Assembly: GCF_013426205.1 (NCBI RefSeq)
Contig: NC_089427.1
Coordinates: 2,294,001-2,358,000 of the forward strand
Length of the DNA stretch: 64,000 nt
Direction: 5' to 3'
DNA from: Metarhizium brunneum
Lineage: Eukaryota > Ascomycota > Sordariomycetes > Hypocreales > Clavicipitaceae
Below are positions 42,738 to 55,300 of the stretch, piece by piece. Made by a program: the position numbers and the translations under genes. Under the pieces are notes generated by a model, which ran no database searches, was not told the origin of the DNA, and was given only the letters and a program-made list of their open reading frames with translations. How positions within the stretch are numbered: position 1 is the stretch's first letter; every line of letters begins with the position of its first letter.

Positions 42738-44296
42738 GAATCGTTTGGTCCCTGCCATTACAGTGTCTACAGTAGGCCGCCAACAAAAAAGCCCGACCGG
42801 CAATTTGATTTCTCCACAAGCCAAGTCTTGTCGGGAGACACGCTAAATGTCCGAGCCATCTATGCATTTTCACTTATTTTCATCTTTTATATTTTTTATT
42901 GCGAGAAGCGAAGTGCCCCATGCCGGCCCAAGGCAGCGTCCCACCACGCGACAGGGTCAGAGATCGGTTCAAAATTGGGTGCAAAGTCGTGGCCAAATCC
43001 CCCCCCTCCCCCCTCATGACCGGGTGCGATGGCGTTTGATAGCAGAGTCCTGTACAACATCAGCGAGCACTCTTTCCAAGTCGCATGTACACATAGGCCG
43101 AGGGCACATCACGCCATATTACTGCTCCTGTCAGCCGGAGACAAGATGTTCAACTTCTCCAAGGCAGATGTCATGCCATAGCGCTGCTGCCCGCCTACTT
43201 CCACACTCCTCGCCAACGGGCCACCGCTCTCGCAATCGGCATCTGTAAAATCGGATGGGAAATTGATCGTCTTGACATGCCAGTCAATAAGCAGCAGCAT
43301 GCTTGCAATAGCACCCGTTGACCTGGTGGCCATGAACCCCCAGGGCCCACATGACCGATCGCAAGTACTTTTGCAATGTTCTCCACGACTGCCGAGCGTA
43401 TCTGTTCATGACTCCCCACAAACACGGCGTACCTTGAAGATACTATTGTAATAAGGCACTTACCAAGAAGTGGCTCCTCTGCAATCAGCCGGTGGTAATG
43501 TGACGGGTCCTGTCCTTGTAGTACGTTGGCACGATGGATTTCAGCGGCTATAATTTCTCAAAGAAGAAGCCAAAGTACTGAACAGCCTCGCTCTTGGATA
43601 GTAGATCCTTATTTATCAGGATGAAACTATTCCAGATCCTTTGCTCACCGGCTGACTCTCCCGGTAAGTCGGGGCGTAGTCGCCGAGCAGCTATTCAAGT
43701 CGTTGACATCTTGGGTACTAGTAGTCCCAGCAGACGTCAACAGATCCAGGGCATCCACGGCATTGTGCAGCTGCGCTGAGGTCACTCTTGTTCTGGCATC
43801 TAGGGGCGCAGCCGACGAGTTCGGCGAATACCGGATTTCATGGCTGTGTTCTGACGACGCTTCTTCGCGTCGCGTTCCGGTCCTGTAGTCTCGAATGGCG
43901 TTGCAGTGCTCCTCTGCCGAAAGTTGTAAGCCGGCGACGTTGCCGATGCGTCGTCATGGTTGCTCTTGGGCGAGGGCCCCTGTCTCGCCTGCGTGGGTGA
44001 ATGTGGTCTCCGAATGAAGCATCAAGTGAAGTCCACACATGATGACGACGGTCGGATAATCAAGGCATTAGACCCCACAATGTTGTATGGCGGCGGAATT
44101 GGCCGTCTCGGCTCAAGCATCCGGGGTTGCTACTGACGACACGATCAGCTTAGGAGAGCTATTCTTACTTCGACTCTACCGTGTTGCAATTTTAGCCATA
44201 CCCAAGTCACAGCTGCTTTATTGGCACTTGAACTGTCTCTTGATCGATCAAATATGTCACTATTTTAATTTTACGTCACGGACTCACGGCTAATAT

Positions 44297-46316
44297 CTAC
44301 TCATCGAAGACCTTCCCTGGGTTAAGCAGCCAGCTATTATCTTATTAGTCACGGTTAACATTCGAATACTGCCAATACTCACTGGGGATCAAGAGAGTCC
44401 TTCAAAGCTTTCATGACTCCCAGCGTTGCACTATCAAGCTCCTTTGCCAAGCAATGCTAGTGAAATTGTTAGTAGACAATGTCATACGCTTGCATCAATC
44501 TCGGGGGATTTGATTACATACCTTTTTTCCGAGTCCGATGCCGTGCTCTCCCTTCGGGGTAATTAGACAACCAAAGTTTGATACGTCTTGGATCAGACAG
44601 GACTCACTGAGACCGTTCCTTCCATTGCGATAGCACCCTCCACCATCAAGTTGACACAGTCTGTAACCGCCTTCTTCTGTTCGGGAATGTTCGGGTTATA
44701 CATGATCATCTGATGAAAGTTTCCATCGCCGACATGCCCTATGATGCTGTTAAATAGCCCAAGCTTCCTTGCTCTCTCCTGAGACAATTCTACTCTTATT
44801 AGCGCGGTCCCGTCCCAGGTGAATGGAAGACACTTGCCAATCAAGTCAGCCATTCGCGACAGTGGAACAGCTACATCTGTAGACCAAACTTCAGTGCCCT
44901 CCGGCTTCACAGCCAAAGACGCCCACAGCACTTGCTTTCTTGCAGACCACAGGGCCTCCATTTGTTCGGGGCTACTGGCAAATTCGAATGATTTGCAGTC
45001 AAAGGATTTGGCAACCGTCTGAGCGGATTTTATATTGTCCTTAACTGTGGCATCTGTTCCTGAGAATCTGTCCGAGCATGGTTAAAATATTCAAGGCTTT
45101 TGTAAGTATTGGAAATGGAAGCATGTCTTTGTTATCTTACTTGATGAATAGAGTTGGTAGTTCTTTCCACATTCTACCCCCAGCACCTCCGTTTTTGTTA
45201 ATTATTTGCATTTGTACGTCATCCATGAGCTCAACAGCGGCCACAGGTACACCAGACCGAACGATTGAAGCCGCTGCAGTTGCAGCCTGTCTGATATTCT
45301 GAAACGTGACAGTTGCAACGCTGTGGCTAGATGGCACAGTCGCTAGTTTCAGCGTAATTTCAGTAATGATGCCCAAAGTCCCTTCGGAGCCGGCAAAGAG
45401 GCCGTTCAAATTGTAGCCGGCAGAGGTCTTTCGGGGTCTGTTACGGGTCTTGATGATGGACCCATCAGCGAGAACCACCGTCAGGTTGACTACATAATCC
45501 TTCATGGTGCCATATCTCGTGGCATTGGTACCGCTGCAGTTTGTCGAGACCATTCCGCCGACTAGGGCTGTCGGGCTGGGATCTGGGGGGAGGAACAGTC
45601 CCGAATTCTTGAGGTCATTGTTAAGATTGGTCCAGTTAACACCTGGTTGGACCACCACGTCCATGTCTTCGGCGTGTAAGGCTACAATCTTATCCATGGT
45701 AGATAGATCAATGCATATGCCAGAGTACGGGGAGCTGAAGTTACCTTCGACGCTTGACCCTGCGCCATAAGGAACCATTGGCACCTTGTACTTGGTACAT
45801 ACTCTAGCGATGGTCGATACTTGCTCTGTTGATTGGGGTCGAACAATGGCAACTGGTCGAACTTCTGTGTTGGAAGTAGACCATTCGGAGTAGCCGTGCT
45901 CTTCCAGGTCGAATTCTTCTACACTGACTGCATCCTCGCCTAGTATTGATCGTATTTCGTCAACCGCCTACGTGAAGAAGAAGAAATTAGCATTCGAATC
46001 TGAAATGCTTCGTTTCCCAGCGTACCTTTAGCATGGTTTTCATGTCGGCGTATTTGCGAGAGAGTGCGTCACGGCTTCCAGGTACATCCCGCCATCGAGG
46101 AGTGACGCCCGATAACACTCCCCCAGAACGAGGCCCTAGAAAAGAAGCGCCGGCAGCACCGCCAATTAGCAGGCCAGCTCCGAGATACAAAAGAGTCCTG
46201 GAGCTTCCATTTTGTGCGGCCGAAGAGGTGGAAGCAAGACGAATTGGTCGAAGTTGCCGAGCTACCCTAAGGCTGGACGGCGTCCTCGCTCTAAGCAATC
46301 GCGTGGCTAGCTTCAT
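44297..46316 (-). CDS. DLD1: Mitochondrial D-lactate dehydrogenase (cytochrome), FAD-linked
   Basis: Seven exons (46316-46026, 45967-45141, 45067-44838, 44792-44608, 44551-44522, 44456-44383, 44333-44297) give 557 residues in frame. The N-terminus (MKLATRLLRARTPSSLRVAR) is an Arg-rich mitochondrial presequence, followed by a hydrophobic segment (LLYLGAGLLIGGAAGASFL) of the inner-membrane sorting type. The FAD-binding PCMH domain has MVPYGAGSSVEGN, NCSGTNATRYGTMKDYV and GSEGTLGIITE. The FAD-oxidase C-terminal part has GHVGDGNFHQM and GEHGIGLGKK, and the end is WLLNPGKVFDE. It oxidises D-lactate to pyruvate and passes electrons to cytochrome c. Intron 3 (44793-44837) is a 45-nt GC-AG intron (TG|GCAAGT); its retention would add 15 residues in frame before VELSQERARKLGLF. 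The start ATG 46316 is preferred to an in-frame GTG upstream. Confidence 0.93.
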
Positions 46317-47100
46317 AGTTCTCCCAGGGCATAAAGAATTACCCAATTTAGTTGTCACCTAAGATCAACGAGTATATATTGAGGCTTGCGAATGTTCTCA
46401 ATAGTTTGCTACATGGCTCGGCAGCCCAGAACTGAGGGAGGAGGATGGCGAGGCGAGAATTCAAATACGTAGCAGGTTGACGACAGAGCCAACCTCCCCG
46501 CGATTTACTGCCCTCAATTGGACGGGTCAGCTGGCAGCACTGAGCACTTCAATTCCGTTGGAATTCCTTCATCCCCCAGGCCAGCTTTCAGCAACCAGTA
46601 AGCAGCCCTCGGAAATGGCTGACCGAACGAGCCGGGGAAGGTGCAGGGGTCGGATACGTGCCAATCGGAATAGCGTCGACCGGTAGCATCGACCGGTCGG
46701 AAATGTGTGGGTCGCGACCCAAGGATAAGTTTATTTAGGAAACATTGAACGCTTCGCCGCGCGTAACTAATGTGACCTCTGGTCTTGACGCCACCGATGT
46801 CGTTCAACCAGTCATTGCCGATGTTGTGCTGCGGGGGGAATCCGGGGTAGCCTTGGTTGCCATGTAAAGGGCTGAAGGGCTAAAGAAAAAACTCATCTTG
46901 AGCCATTATAAGCTGTGCTGTCCGCACCTGGTCAGGAAACTACCCGGCATTTTCCATTCCCTCACCCTTCTCGTCACTCCTGCATTGTCATCATGTCACG
47001 GGAGCCAAAGTACAGCTCAAGAGTTGGTCAAAATTCTGACCGTGGCGTCGATAGTGTCAGGGCAGAAGAAACGTCGCCCTGAGAAGCCCCGTCTTTTGCC
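46317..47100. other. Region between DLD1 and the transporter relic
   Basis: Promoter side of DLD1 and, from about 46980, perhaps the mutated 5' end of the transporter pseudogene (an ATG at 46992 opens a frame that stops soon after). Nothing else recognised. Confidence 0.4.
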
Positions 47101-48449
47101 GAGATTGACGGCACGACCAACCGACGACTTCTCCGAACGATTGACGGGAGGCTAGTGCCTGTTGTATGCATCCCCATCTCATAAATCCTAGCTTTACTTA
47201 CATTCCGAAAGACGAGTCAACTAGTACGTATACTGCATCCTCTAGCAGCATCTTCAGCCTTGCGCTGCATATGCACTTCAGTACGATGACAAGGCCATTC
47301 TTGGCCAGGCCGTCATCTTTGACCTCTGGTACACCCACTCGGCACAAGTATTGCGGTCCAGCTACTGGTATTCGTTCAGTGGCGGCTCACTCCTAGTATC
47401 GCCCCTCATCAACTACAGCCTGGGCCACATATCAGGAGGCCCAGTCCATCCATGGCAATACATGTATCTCATCGCTGATGCGATTACCTTTCTTTGGGGC
47501 ATTGTACTTTGACGGGTGTTTCCAAACACGCCTCACAATGCCAAGGGCTTCACAGAGGAGGAGCGAAAATTGTTGGAGGAGCGGGTTCGGGCCAACAATG
47601 CCGGAGCCGAAAACAACTACTTCAAACCTTACCAGCTAAGAGAAGCGCTAACTGATCATCATCTCTGGGGCATGATAACCCTGCCCATGGTATCTTTCAC
47701 GGGCTCAGGTGTCGTTACTGCCTTTGGCTCTATAATTTTCAACGGCATGGGAATCGACGTCTTCACATCTCCGCTGGTGAATCTGCCGATTGGTGCTCTG
47801 GCCTTCATTTGTATCCTCGGATCAGGATACTTGGGTCGAACTGTACCCAATTCCCGGTTCTTCATCATCGCTGCGTCCTGTTTCTTTGTGATAATTGGAT
47901 GTGGCCTTCTTTGAGCAAAACCCCAGTTATGGTTCTCCGTGGCACGCTTTGTGACTGACTGATTACGCGTCAACGACGGATAGGTGGCAACTACCTGATA
48001 CTAATCGGGGTGGTCGTACTGCCGGCTTCTACTTGATCAACTATTTCTCCTCCGCATGGGTTTAGTGCATTGGCCTGGGCACATCAAATGTGGCTGGATA
48101 CACCAAAAAAGCTGTATATGCCGCAGGAACCTTTATTGGCTTCTCCTTGGGCAACATCATCGGCCCCTTAATTTTTGATGCGTAGGTGGTTGTCGAAATT
48201 TAGAACTTGTAACCTGTCCGAACGGGCTTCTCCGACGTGATGTCTAGGAAATGGGCTCCACGATACGATCAAAGTTTTATTGGTGTCATGGCCTGTTTTG
48301 CCGCGTGTTTTGTTGTGGCCCTGGGACTGCGGTTCGCGCTGGCGAGAGAGAACCAAGAACGAGAGCGCAACCATGGTCCACCGGAAATAACTCATGGTTT
48401 ACAAGATTTAACAGACCGTGAGAATAAGTCCTTTCGATACAACCTGTAA
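47101..48449 (+). pseudogene. Decayed DAL5/allantoate-permease-type MFS transporter
   Basis: Several blocks in different frames together resemble one anion:cation symporter (MFS) protein. Block 1 (47101, NRRLLRTIDGRLVPVVCIPI then TAA) is the usual start of these proteins. Block 2 (47282, YDDKAILGQAVIFDL joined directly to WYTHSAQVLRSSYWYSFSGG) has lost the transmembrane helices normally between. It ends at an in-frame TGA (47510). Block 3 (to the TGA at 47912) has FPNTPHNAKGFTEEERKLLE and WGMITLPMVSF. Block 4, in another frame, has GFYLINYFSSAWV, a TAG (48063), then CIGLGTSNVAGYTKKAVYAA. After an intact-looking intron (about 48185-48247) the tail KWAPRYDQSF...FRYNL ends at 48449. At least three frame changes, stops and internal deletions make it non-functional. 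Original substrate unknown. Confidence 0.88.
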
Positions 48450-49033
48450 CAGGCTCGCAATGCGGACGAAGTCGATTGCGTGTGCTGTTTCGTAGTCTCT
48501 GCTAGGGGTCATGATGCGAAATTGCTTTGAAGAAATATATCAAAGATGCACCATAGTATACACGAAAATGTACCCCGTGCATTTCAAAGCCAAGGCACGT
48601 CTCCATGGTTGACATATGCGTGACCGGCAGTTGCTGCGTATGTAACTGATGCAGATTGAGTTTGGTCCGATTGATTGTCGTCGATTTTTGCCTTGAATGC
48701 CGATATTTTGCCGTGGGCACGGCCACACTGTGAGCTAGGCTGTGCCGCGACCGCGCGCCAGTTAGTAGTTACCTCATGCGTGTCATTGAGAGAAAGATCT
48801 CGTCTGCCAATCATCGACCATTTTGTTTCTGTCCGCTGCCTTGACACCTTTACAGCCTTTCCATGCGCAGGCTGCATCGCTGAGTTGCTAGCGCCAAAAT
48901 TCTTCTAATACCCTTTGTTTTCCTTTTCTTTCTTGATGTCTTTGTTTCTTTGACGCTTTTTATCCATACGCTATTTGCTTCCAACCTGATTGACCTTTAG
49001 ATACCCATAGTGCACGTGGACAAACCCGCTCAG
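48450..49033. promoter_or_regulatory. Upstream region of the Mediator subunit gene
   Basis: About 580 bp between the pseudogene end and the ATG at 49034. The last ~120 bp are T/C-rich (CTTTGTTTTCCTTTTCTTTC), as in many fungal promoters and leaders. No TATA box is evident. Confidence 0.4.
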
Positions 49034-52000
49034 ATGACAGCCGAGAAGATGCCTCTCATACTGGATAATTCCATGCAAGTAGACCTCGACAATGTCGATG
49101 ACTTGTTTGGCGACGATGTCCCTCTCTCTATTCCTGTCAGACCCCAGGGCAAACAGCTGCAGCAACGGCTAGATGAGCTGCGGAACCGAGGCGCCTGCCA
49201 GTATGAAATTTTACTCACGCGTAGCCTCTCACGAAATCACCATACTAACTGTTGTGCAGAGCTGTCGCGTGGTCCAAGTCTGGCACAATAGCCTCATTGG
49301 CTCCTGATGGTCTGACTCTCGAGCTTCGATTCTTAAGATGCCATCCGGACACCGGGGCTTGGGAGCTCAGTGAGCCGACCACTTGTGACCTTGTCAAGGG
49401 AACGCCAGCAATTCCCCTGGTGCATTTGGAATGGGGCACGACAAACACTCCGGATCTGGCTGTAATAGATGCAGCTGGAAGAGTTTCTTTGGTGAGCTTT
49501 GCCATTTCGTTGAACCACCCCTTCATAACCAGAAAATGGGAGACGGACACGATTGACGACCTCCATGGAATCGCTGGCTGTTACTGGCTCCCTGTGGCCC
49601 CAACAAATCAGCAGGTGAGTTCTTCTTCTCCCTTTATTTGCCGTATGTTCGGAATTGTGTTGTCGAAATTTCTGACTTGTCCAAGAAACCGTTCAACATA
49701 ATGTACGGGCCGGCAAATAAGAGTGGAAACGGGTATCAATATGAAAGCTCCTTCGTACATGCTATAGGGCCAAACCATCCGCATTCGGCCAAGAGCGCTC
49801 TTTTCTGTGTGAGCTCTGGGGGTATGTTGAAGATGTACTGGTCACAGAACAATGGCCGCATGGAGGAGACAACAATGGAGCTCGAGAGCGTAAACACATC
49901 TGACGAGCTTGTCACGCATGCAGCTTTTGCTTCCGATAAAAGTGAGTGGGCTCTGTCTTTTCTAAACAACCACAAAATCCCTACATCAGATGGCTGAATG
50001 CAATATAGAACACCTGCTCGCTGCTGTTGCAACCTCGTCTCGGCAATTGAAGCTCCTTAAAATCGAAATACAGTGGGGGGGACCTGGTTCCTCTTCAGAG
50101 AAAATAACCATGCCCCAGAATGCAAGGTTAAATCCTGCTCTTGTGGAAACACATATTGCATCGGCCAGTTGGTTATATGCTGGCCCCAACGAAACAAATT
50201 ATGACGCTTCGATGGCTGAACTCTCCTTTTTGCATGTCTTGCCGGCCGTAATGGACAACACTGGCTCCAGCACAGTTCCGCCATTGATCATGACTGTGAG
50301 GTCGAGGAATGTGGGTGATGGATCTTTCCAATCAGCCCAGAGCGTCTTGGATCGATGGGAAGCCATCGAATCCAAGCAAAGTCTTGATTCTGCCTTTGAA
50401 CAACTGGGAAATCGGAGAAACAGTGTTTCGTCGGACCCGCCAAACACCATAAAGCTTAAAAAACTGGAATCCATCGTGATCAACAAAGTCGTCATTGGAA
50501 TTCAGGATATCCAGTACAGAAAAGTCCTTCTTTTGACAATGTCAGATGGGTCCATTGAGTATCGAGATCGATTCACGTTCGAAGAAATATATGCGAATGA
50601 AGATCTCACCAAAGTCATGACCTTGCGACAGGTTGGATGGACCTTTTCCGATAGCGGACCATGTAAGTCTTGCCACGCATACATTTGTTTGCATATATTG
50701 AAGAATACGGCTAACACCAAACAGGCCATCAAGTCGCTTTCTCCCCGACATGCTGTTCCATGATACAGATTGGAGACGATGCAAAGGTCCGGTGGAACAA
50801 ACTTGAGTATCCATTAGGTGACATTGGCAGCTCTCCACAAGATCGTAGGTTATAATTCTGCTTATTGCGTACGGAAGTTGGCCTAACGTGGCTTAGCCCA
50901 TTATCCTGCTACCATTGCAGCATTATCCATCGCAGCGGCTTCTTGTCTGTGGCATCAGAGCAATTGTGATGATCTTTTAGCTGTTGTACAATCTCTGGCA
51001 ACAAGAAAGAGTAAGCATTTGCCATTGAGAAACCGGCTAATTATACCCACGAAATTAACGTCAGGCAGGATTTTTACCCGACTGGATCAGTGAAATCATT
51101 CGAATTCTGAAGATTCAAGTCGATTATTCTGAGGAGACACACCATGACTCGCTTATGAGGAACTCTCCGCTGCAGTCTTGCCTCAGCATAATGAGTAGCT
51201 TAGGGTTTCGGGGGGAAACTCGTAGACGATCATTTCAGAGCAAATTTGCCATAATCAGTCTGAATATGCGAAATGTTGTGATTCTCATCACTCTTGCAAG
51301 CAACACGCCAATGAACATCAGAGAGAAGATGAGTCCTTTGGATGAACACGGTGAGATTGATCCCCGCGCAGAGGCTACGTTGATGGATCTAGACTGATGC
51401 CAGGTTTATAGAGGTTGTGGAAGCTCTCGCAGGCTGCGCAAAGTGGTCTGTCGACCTACTGTGCTGGTTGGTTGACTGTCTATTTGAGCTGATGAATGAT
51501 GACAACTTTATACAACGACTGAACCCACAGCGGTTTGGGGAGTTGAACCAATACCTTCACGACAGGAACGACGTGTCACTCCACTTGTTGCTCTCATCTT
51601 CAAGTCGCAGTTTTGTGTCGGCTGTATGCCGCAGAATTTCCCTCCTAGAGAACATTAGCAACAAAGCCATCGAGTTTTATAAACGACAGGCATCAGGAGA
51701 TCAACAGGGCGGTGCCAAACCACCCAATCCTCAACTGCAGCAAGCATACCAAAAAATGCAGCAGGTTACGTCCACGAGCCTGATTAAGGTGACAGAATTT
51801 GAGAAGTTGTTAAATATACTGGCTTCGGATATCCGGCAAACATACGCACAGTGCATACCCGGAATGGCCAGGAACCGACCCAATCCTCCACAAGGGAAGC
51901 AGATGGACATTGCTATTAAGAACACTCAAGCTCATTTCGAGATGGCGATGTTGCTTAGTGGGTCTCTCGGCTCGTATTTCCTACCAGTGTTGAGCAAGCT

Positions 52001-52325
52001 CTTTGCCAAGGACCTCCCTGCGTTCCGCAAGCTCACCGATCCGGCCAAGTTGTTTTTTGCCGACTTTGAACTATTGGGAGTACAAGACGACAGGAGTAGT
52101 CTGGCTGCCAGGAAGGCCAAGGGTGTGCATGTGGACATCTTCAAGAGGACAGAGCTACGAAGCGGCTGTGGAACAAGCAGATGGAGGAGATGCACAAGAT
52201 GCACAGCGGTCATGGAAGATGTGTTTGGCAGTCGTCCTGGCTTCACCTTTGTGCTTGCACAGCAGCGCAAATGTTCTTGCAGCGGGTATTGGGCATTACT
52301 TCCCAAGGGCAAACTAGTTCTGTAG
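49034..52325 (+). CDS. MED16: Mediator complex subunit 16 (Sin4 homologue)
   Basis: Eight exons (49034-49200, 49260-49614, 49686-49941, 50009-50662, 50725-50844, 50897-51010, 51069-51350, 51412-52325) give 953 residues in frame. It begins MTAEKMPLILDN and then a DVDDLFGDD-like acidic run. The N-terminal half has WD40-like stretches (AVAWSKSGTIASLAPDG, IPLVHLEWGTT, PDLAVIDAAGRVSLV), and the C-terminal part is mostly helical. The C-terminus has a putative zinc site (CTRC ... KCSCSG) just before LLPKGKLVL. Med16 is part of the Mediator tail, which receives signals from DNA-bound activators and contacts RNA polymerase II. Introns have CTAAC-type branch sites (TACTAAC in intron 1). Intron 7 uses an acceptor (GTTTATAG) past a nearer CAG; this choice is set by frame. 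The ATG 49034 is chosen because the upstream open frame has only a GTG. Confidence 0.92.
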
Positions 52326-55300
52326 AGTTGCATTCGCCGACTCTTTATTGAAAGGAATACTACGACATGTACATAGAGTAGCTAGACCCTTCGTGTTTGG
52401 GCAGGATAAGAGTTTTATTACCCATCAGTCCAACGTTACTCAACGCCCACAGTAGAGAGACCAGGAAGGCTTGTTTTGCCAAAGAACCGGCAATACAGCG
52501 CGCGGTCAAATATGTGTGAGTAAACGCATCCCAAGGCACCGCACTCGATGCGCACTCCAGCATCAGAGACAACTGTGTGAGACGTAGTGGCACTAGCAGA
52601 GCATGGATTGCGTCGAAGAATAGAAGCATAATAGATCGAGCCTACATCTCTCGTCCATTGCACTTATCTACAAAGGATACAGAGCTAGCCTAGCACAGAA
52701 TATTCAACAACGGCACGGAGTAATGGAAACTTGTCACGCGAGCATCACCTCTATACCAAACGCAGACATCAAGAGCCATTCACACACCAAGGTGACAATC
52801 TCAAATCGAACGTTCCAAGACCATACGCCATGATTGGACGTTGATCGCCAAACAATCAACATGATGCCTCCCATTCTAGCCAATGCCTTGGACGAGCGAC
52901 AGCAGCAATGTGACTCGTTAGCGAAGGAAGATCCTACGGCATCAGTCTGATTGCAGAGTATCGTCCGGACGAAGTAGTGCTACTAGTAGCACTTCCAAAA
53001 AAAGACACGTCCCCGCCAGCTAATTTAAGCCAAGGCTGTGTTTGGGCCAACAGTTGAAGCCATGGCGAGGATTACTCCAAAAAGCACTTTTGGAGCGGAC
53101 ATGGACTATCAGACATCTGAAATTACGCGGTGGGCCGTGGGTCTTCCAATTTGGAAGTACCGAAGCTTCTGTCCGGGGAGGAAGAATAGCGAAATGGCTT
53201 CTTGGAAAGGGGACACGAGATTTTGCCCTCTGCTTTTTTCTTCATCGTGTAGTTACTACTAGTAGTTACATTGTACTTATGCGTCAGGCGCTCCGAGACA
53301 AGTCGGTGTGGTTCCCGACGCAGGTACGTAGCCGCGTGAGTACTCCGTAGACAAGGTGCCCATGCCCAGTGAGCCAGCCCGTGCAAGAAGATGTCAAGTG
53401 CCAGTGGAAGAAGCAAGCAAGATGCCATGCGCAGTCGTACGATACAAGGGCACGGGGATATTTTTGGTGGAGGGCCAAAAAGCAATCAAGGTTTTGGGAG
53501 AGATTTCTTGTTTTTGGCAGGGAAACAACATTTTGGGGCCTGGTACTCCGTACTCCGTGCTCGTATGTGTGCATGATTCACTTTGTGTGGTTGATAACCC
53601 TGATGGTTTCTGAAGCATCTGCTAGGTTGCTTGCGACTGGTTGCCGATGCCATCTTGATAGACCAGCGATGGAAACCCAGTTTCTCCAGTGCTGCCCAGC
53701 GACACCGATACGCATGAGAGTGACCCGCATCGTCGCACACGTGGTTTGCAAAACGCAAACGCATCATGGTAACACCTCGTGATGACAACCACCAAACGCC
53801 ACGAGTTCTTCTTTCCCAATGAAGTCGCCATTGTCGACGAAAGGGTGCAAGGGGCGCAAAGGCTTGGCGGTGACGGCGCTTGGCTGACTGGCTATGAATT
53901 GATTGCGTTGAAGCAATCGACCAGACCGTTAAGAAGCTCAGCCTGGCCAATCCATTGACAACTTAATGTTGCAGGCGCTTACACACCATGGCTGGATGTA
54001 CCTCGTACCTTGCTAGTCGTCTGCCCATGCAGCCAACAACCCCCAAGTCTGAATGCGGCGATTCTCCTTTTAGGTCCCTTGTTCCTTTTGCCAACCTCAT
54101 CTTGGTCCCCCTTCCGACCAAGACCTGGGAGCGGAGTCCTTCGACCTCTGTATATCGCCAGCCAACCAGTCCGTGTCTCTTGTTGGCTTGTGGAGTCGTG
54201 ACTCCATATTAGCCCGATGCCTGTTGACCTGATACGATCCTCGGCATGTGCAAATATCCCAGCCTATAAGTGTACCCAGGTAGTTAAGAAGTGTTCCTGG
54301 TTGATTGTAGTAGTATTTCAAACCAGTCGGAGATATGTATGTACTACGAAGTGAGACGAGGGCAGGATTGGTGCTATGATGCGTGAGCTTCTAAAACCAG
54401 TTGCATCCCGGCAGACCGGGTATCCAAAACTCGTAGTACTCCGTATCGCGAACTTAGTACACGGAATATACGGAACAACTTCATATACGTGTATGAGATG
54501 AACTCGTCTTGGAAAAACCCCGTACGGTGGAAGCCACCGAACAAGTACTTACACATCTTCCTACGTCAAGGAAAAGTCCCGAGAGCGTAGTGCCGGCGCT
54601 AGGCACTGTCACTGACAGCTTGAAACAACGTGAGAACCATTTACGGTTTCATCCTGTTTTGATCTTCCTCGCATGCCTCGCCAACGTCGGCGAAGGCCGT
54701 GTTTTTTACGGAGTAGTATTTGTTCCTGTTTCGTTTGGTTTCTGGCCACCAGATCGGGTTACAACAGAAAATAACTGTCGCAGCAATCGTTTGGAGACTG
54801 ACTCTTCACAGCGAATTATATATGCCTACAGAGTTATTAGTAGACAGGGGGTTGAAGAAGACAGGCAGGGCCGATCCTCGGTGCTAGTCGTCATATTACG
54901 CGCGCGGTCTTGTGCAGCGGTGTACGGAGTACCAAGAACGGAGCACCTGCAGAGAGCAACTGCCGCCCAGTCGTAGTACGAACTACGGAGTCCTACGAGG
55001 CGATTTGCTGCATCGCGACTGTGGCACCCCAGACTCCAGAGGTTTGCAAGTGTTTTATTAGGAACGCCACGCTTTATGGCCGTTGTAACCATTGGAGCAA
55101 AATAGCCCCAAACTAGCGCTGCTGCCGCCACGGGGTGTGCATGTGAACGTTGTTGCTAGCTTCAAGCCCAGTTGACAAAGCTTGAAAGCATTATGCAATT
55201 ATCACCGTCCTGTTGGCAACCGGTGCAGGCTCCGTCGATCCCCGTCACTAGCGCAGGAGCACGACGGTTTATCCGGTCGAAATGAAGACGTGTCTGTCGT

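Larger units (their letters stand above)
38736..44296. other. 5.6-kb gene-free region
   Basis: No supported gene on either strand. It contains five copies of TACGGAGTA/TACTCCGTA (near 39808, 40044, 40598, 41958, 42707), an ACT microsatellite (40418-40441) and a palindrome-rich patch near 42696-42737 made of GTACTT/AAGTAC/GTACAT. Open frames of up to 174 codons exist but lack domains, start contexts and splice sites. Confidence 0.5.

Noticed and set aside
49001..49033. GTG start upstream of the Mediator subunit ATG
   Set aside because: Non-ATG starts are rare in fungi, and MTAEKMPLILDN at 49034 agrees with the usual start of the family.
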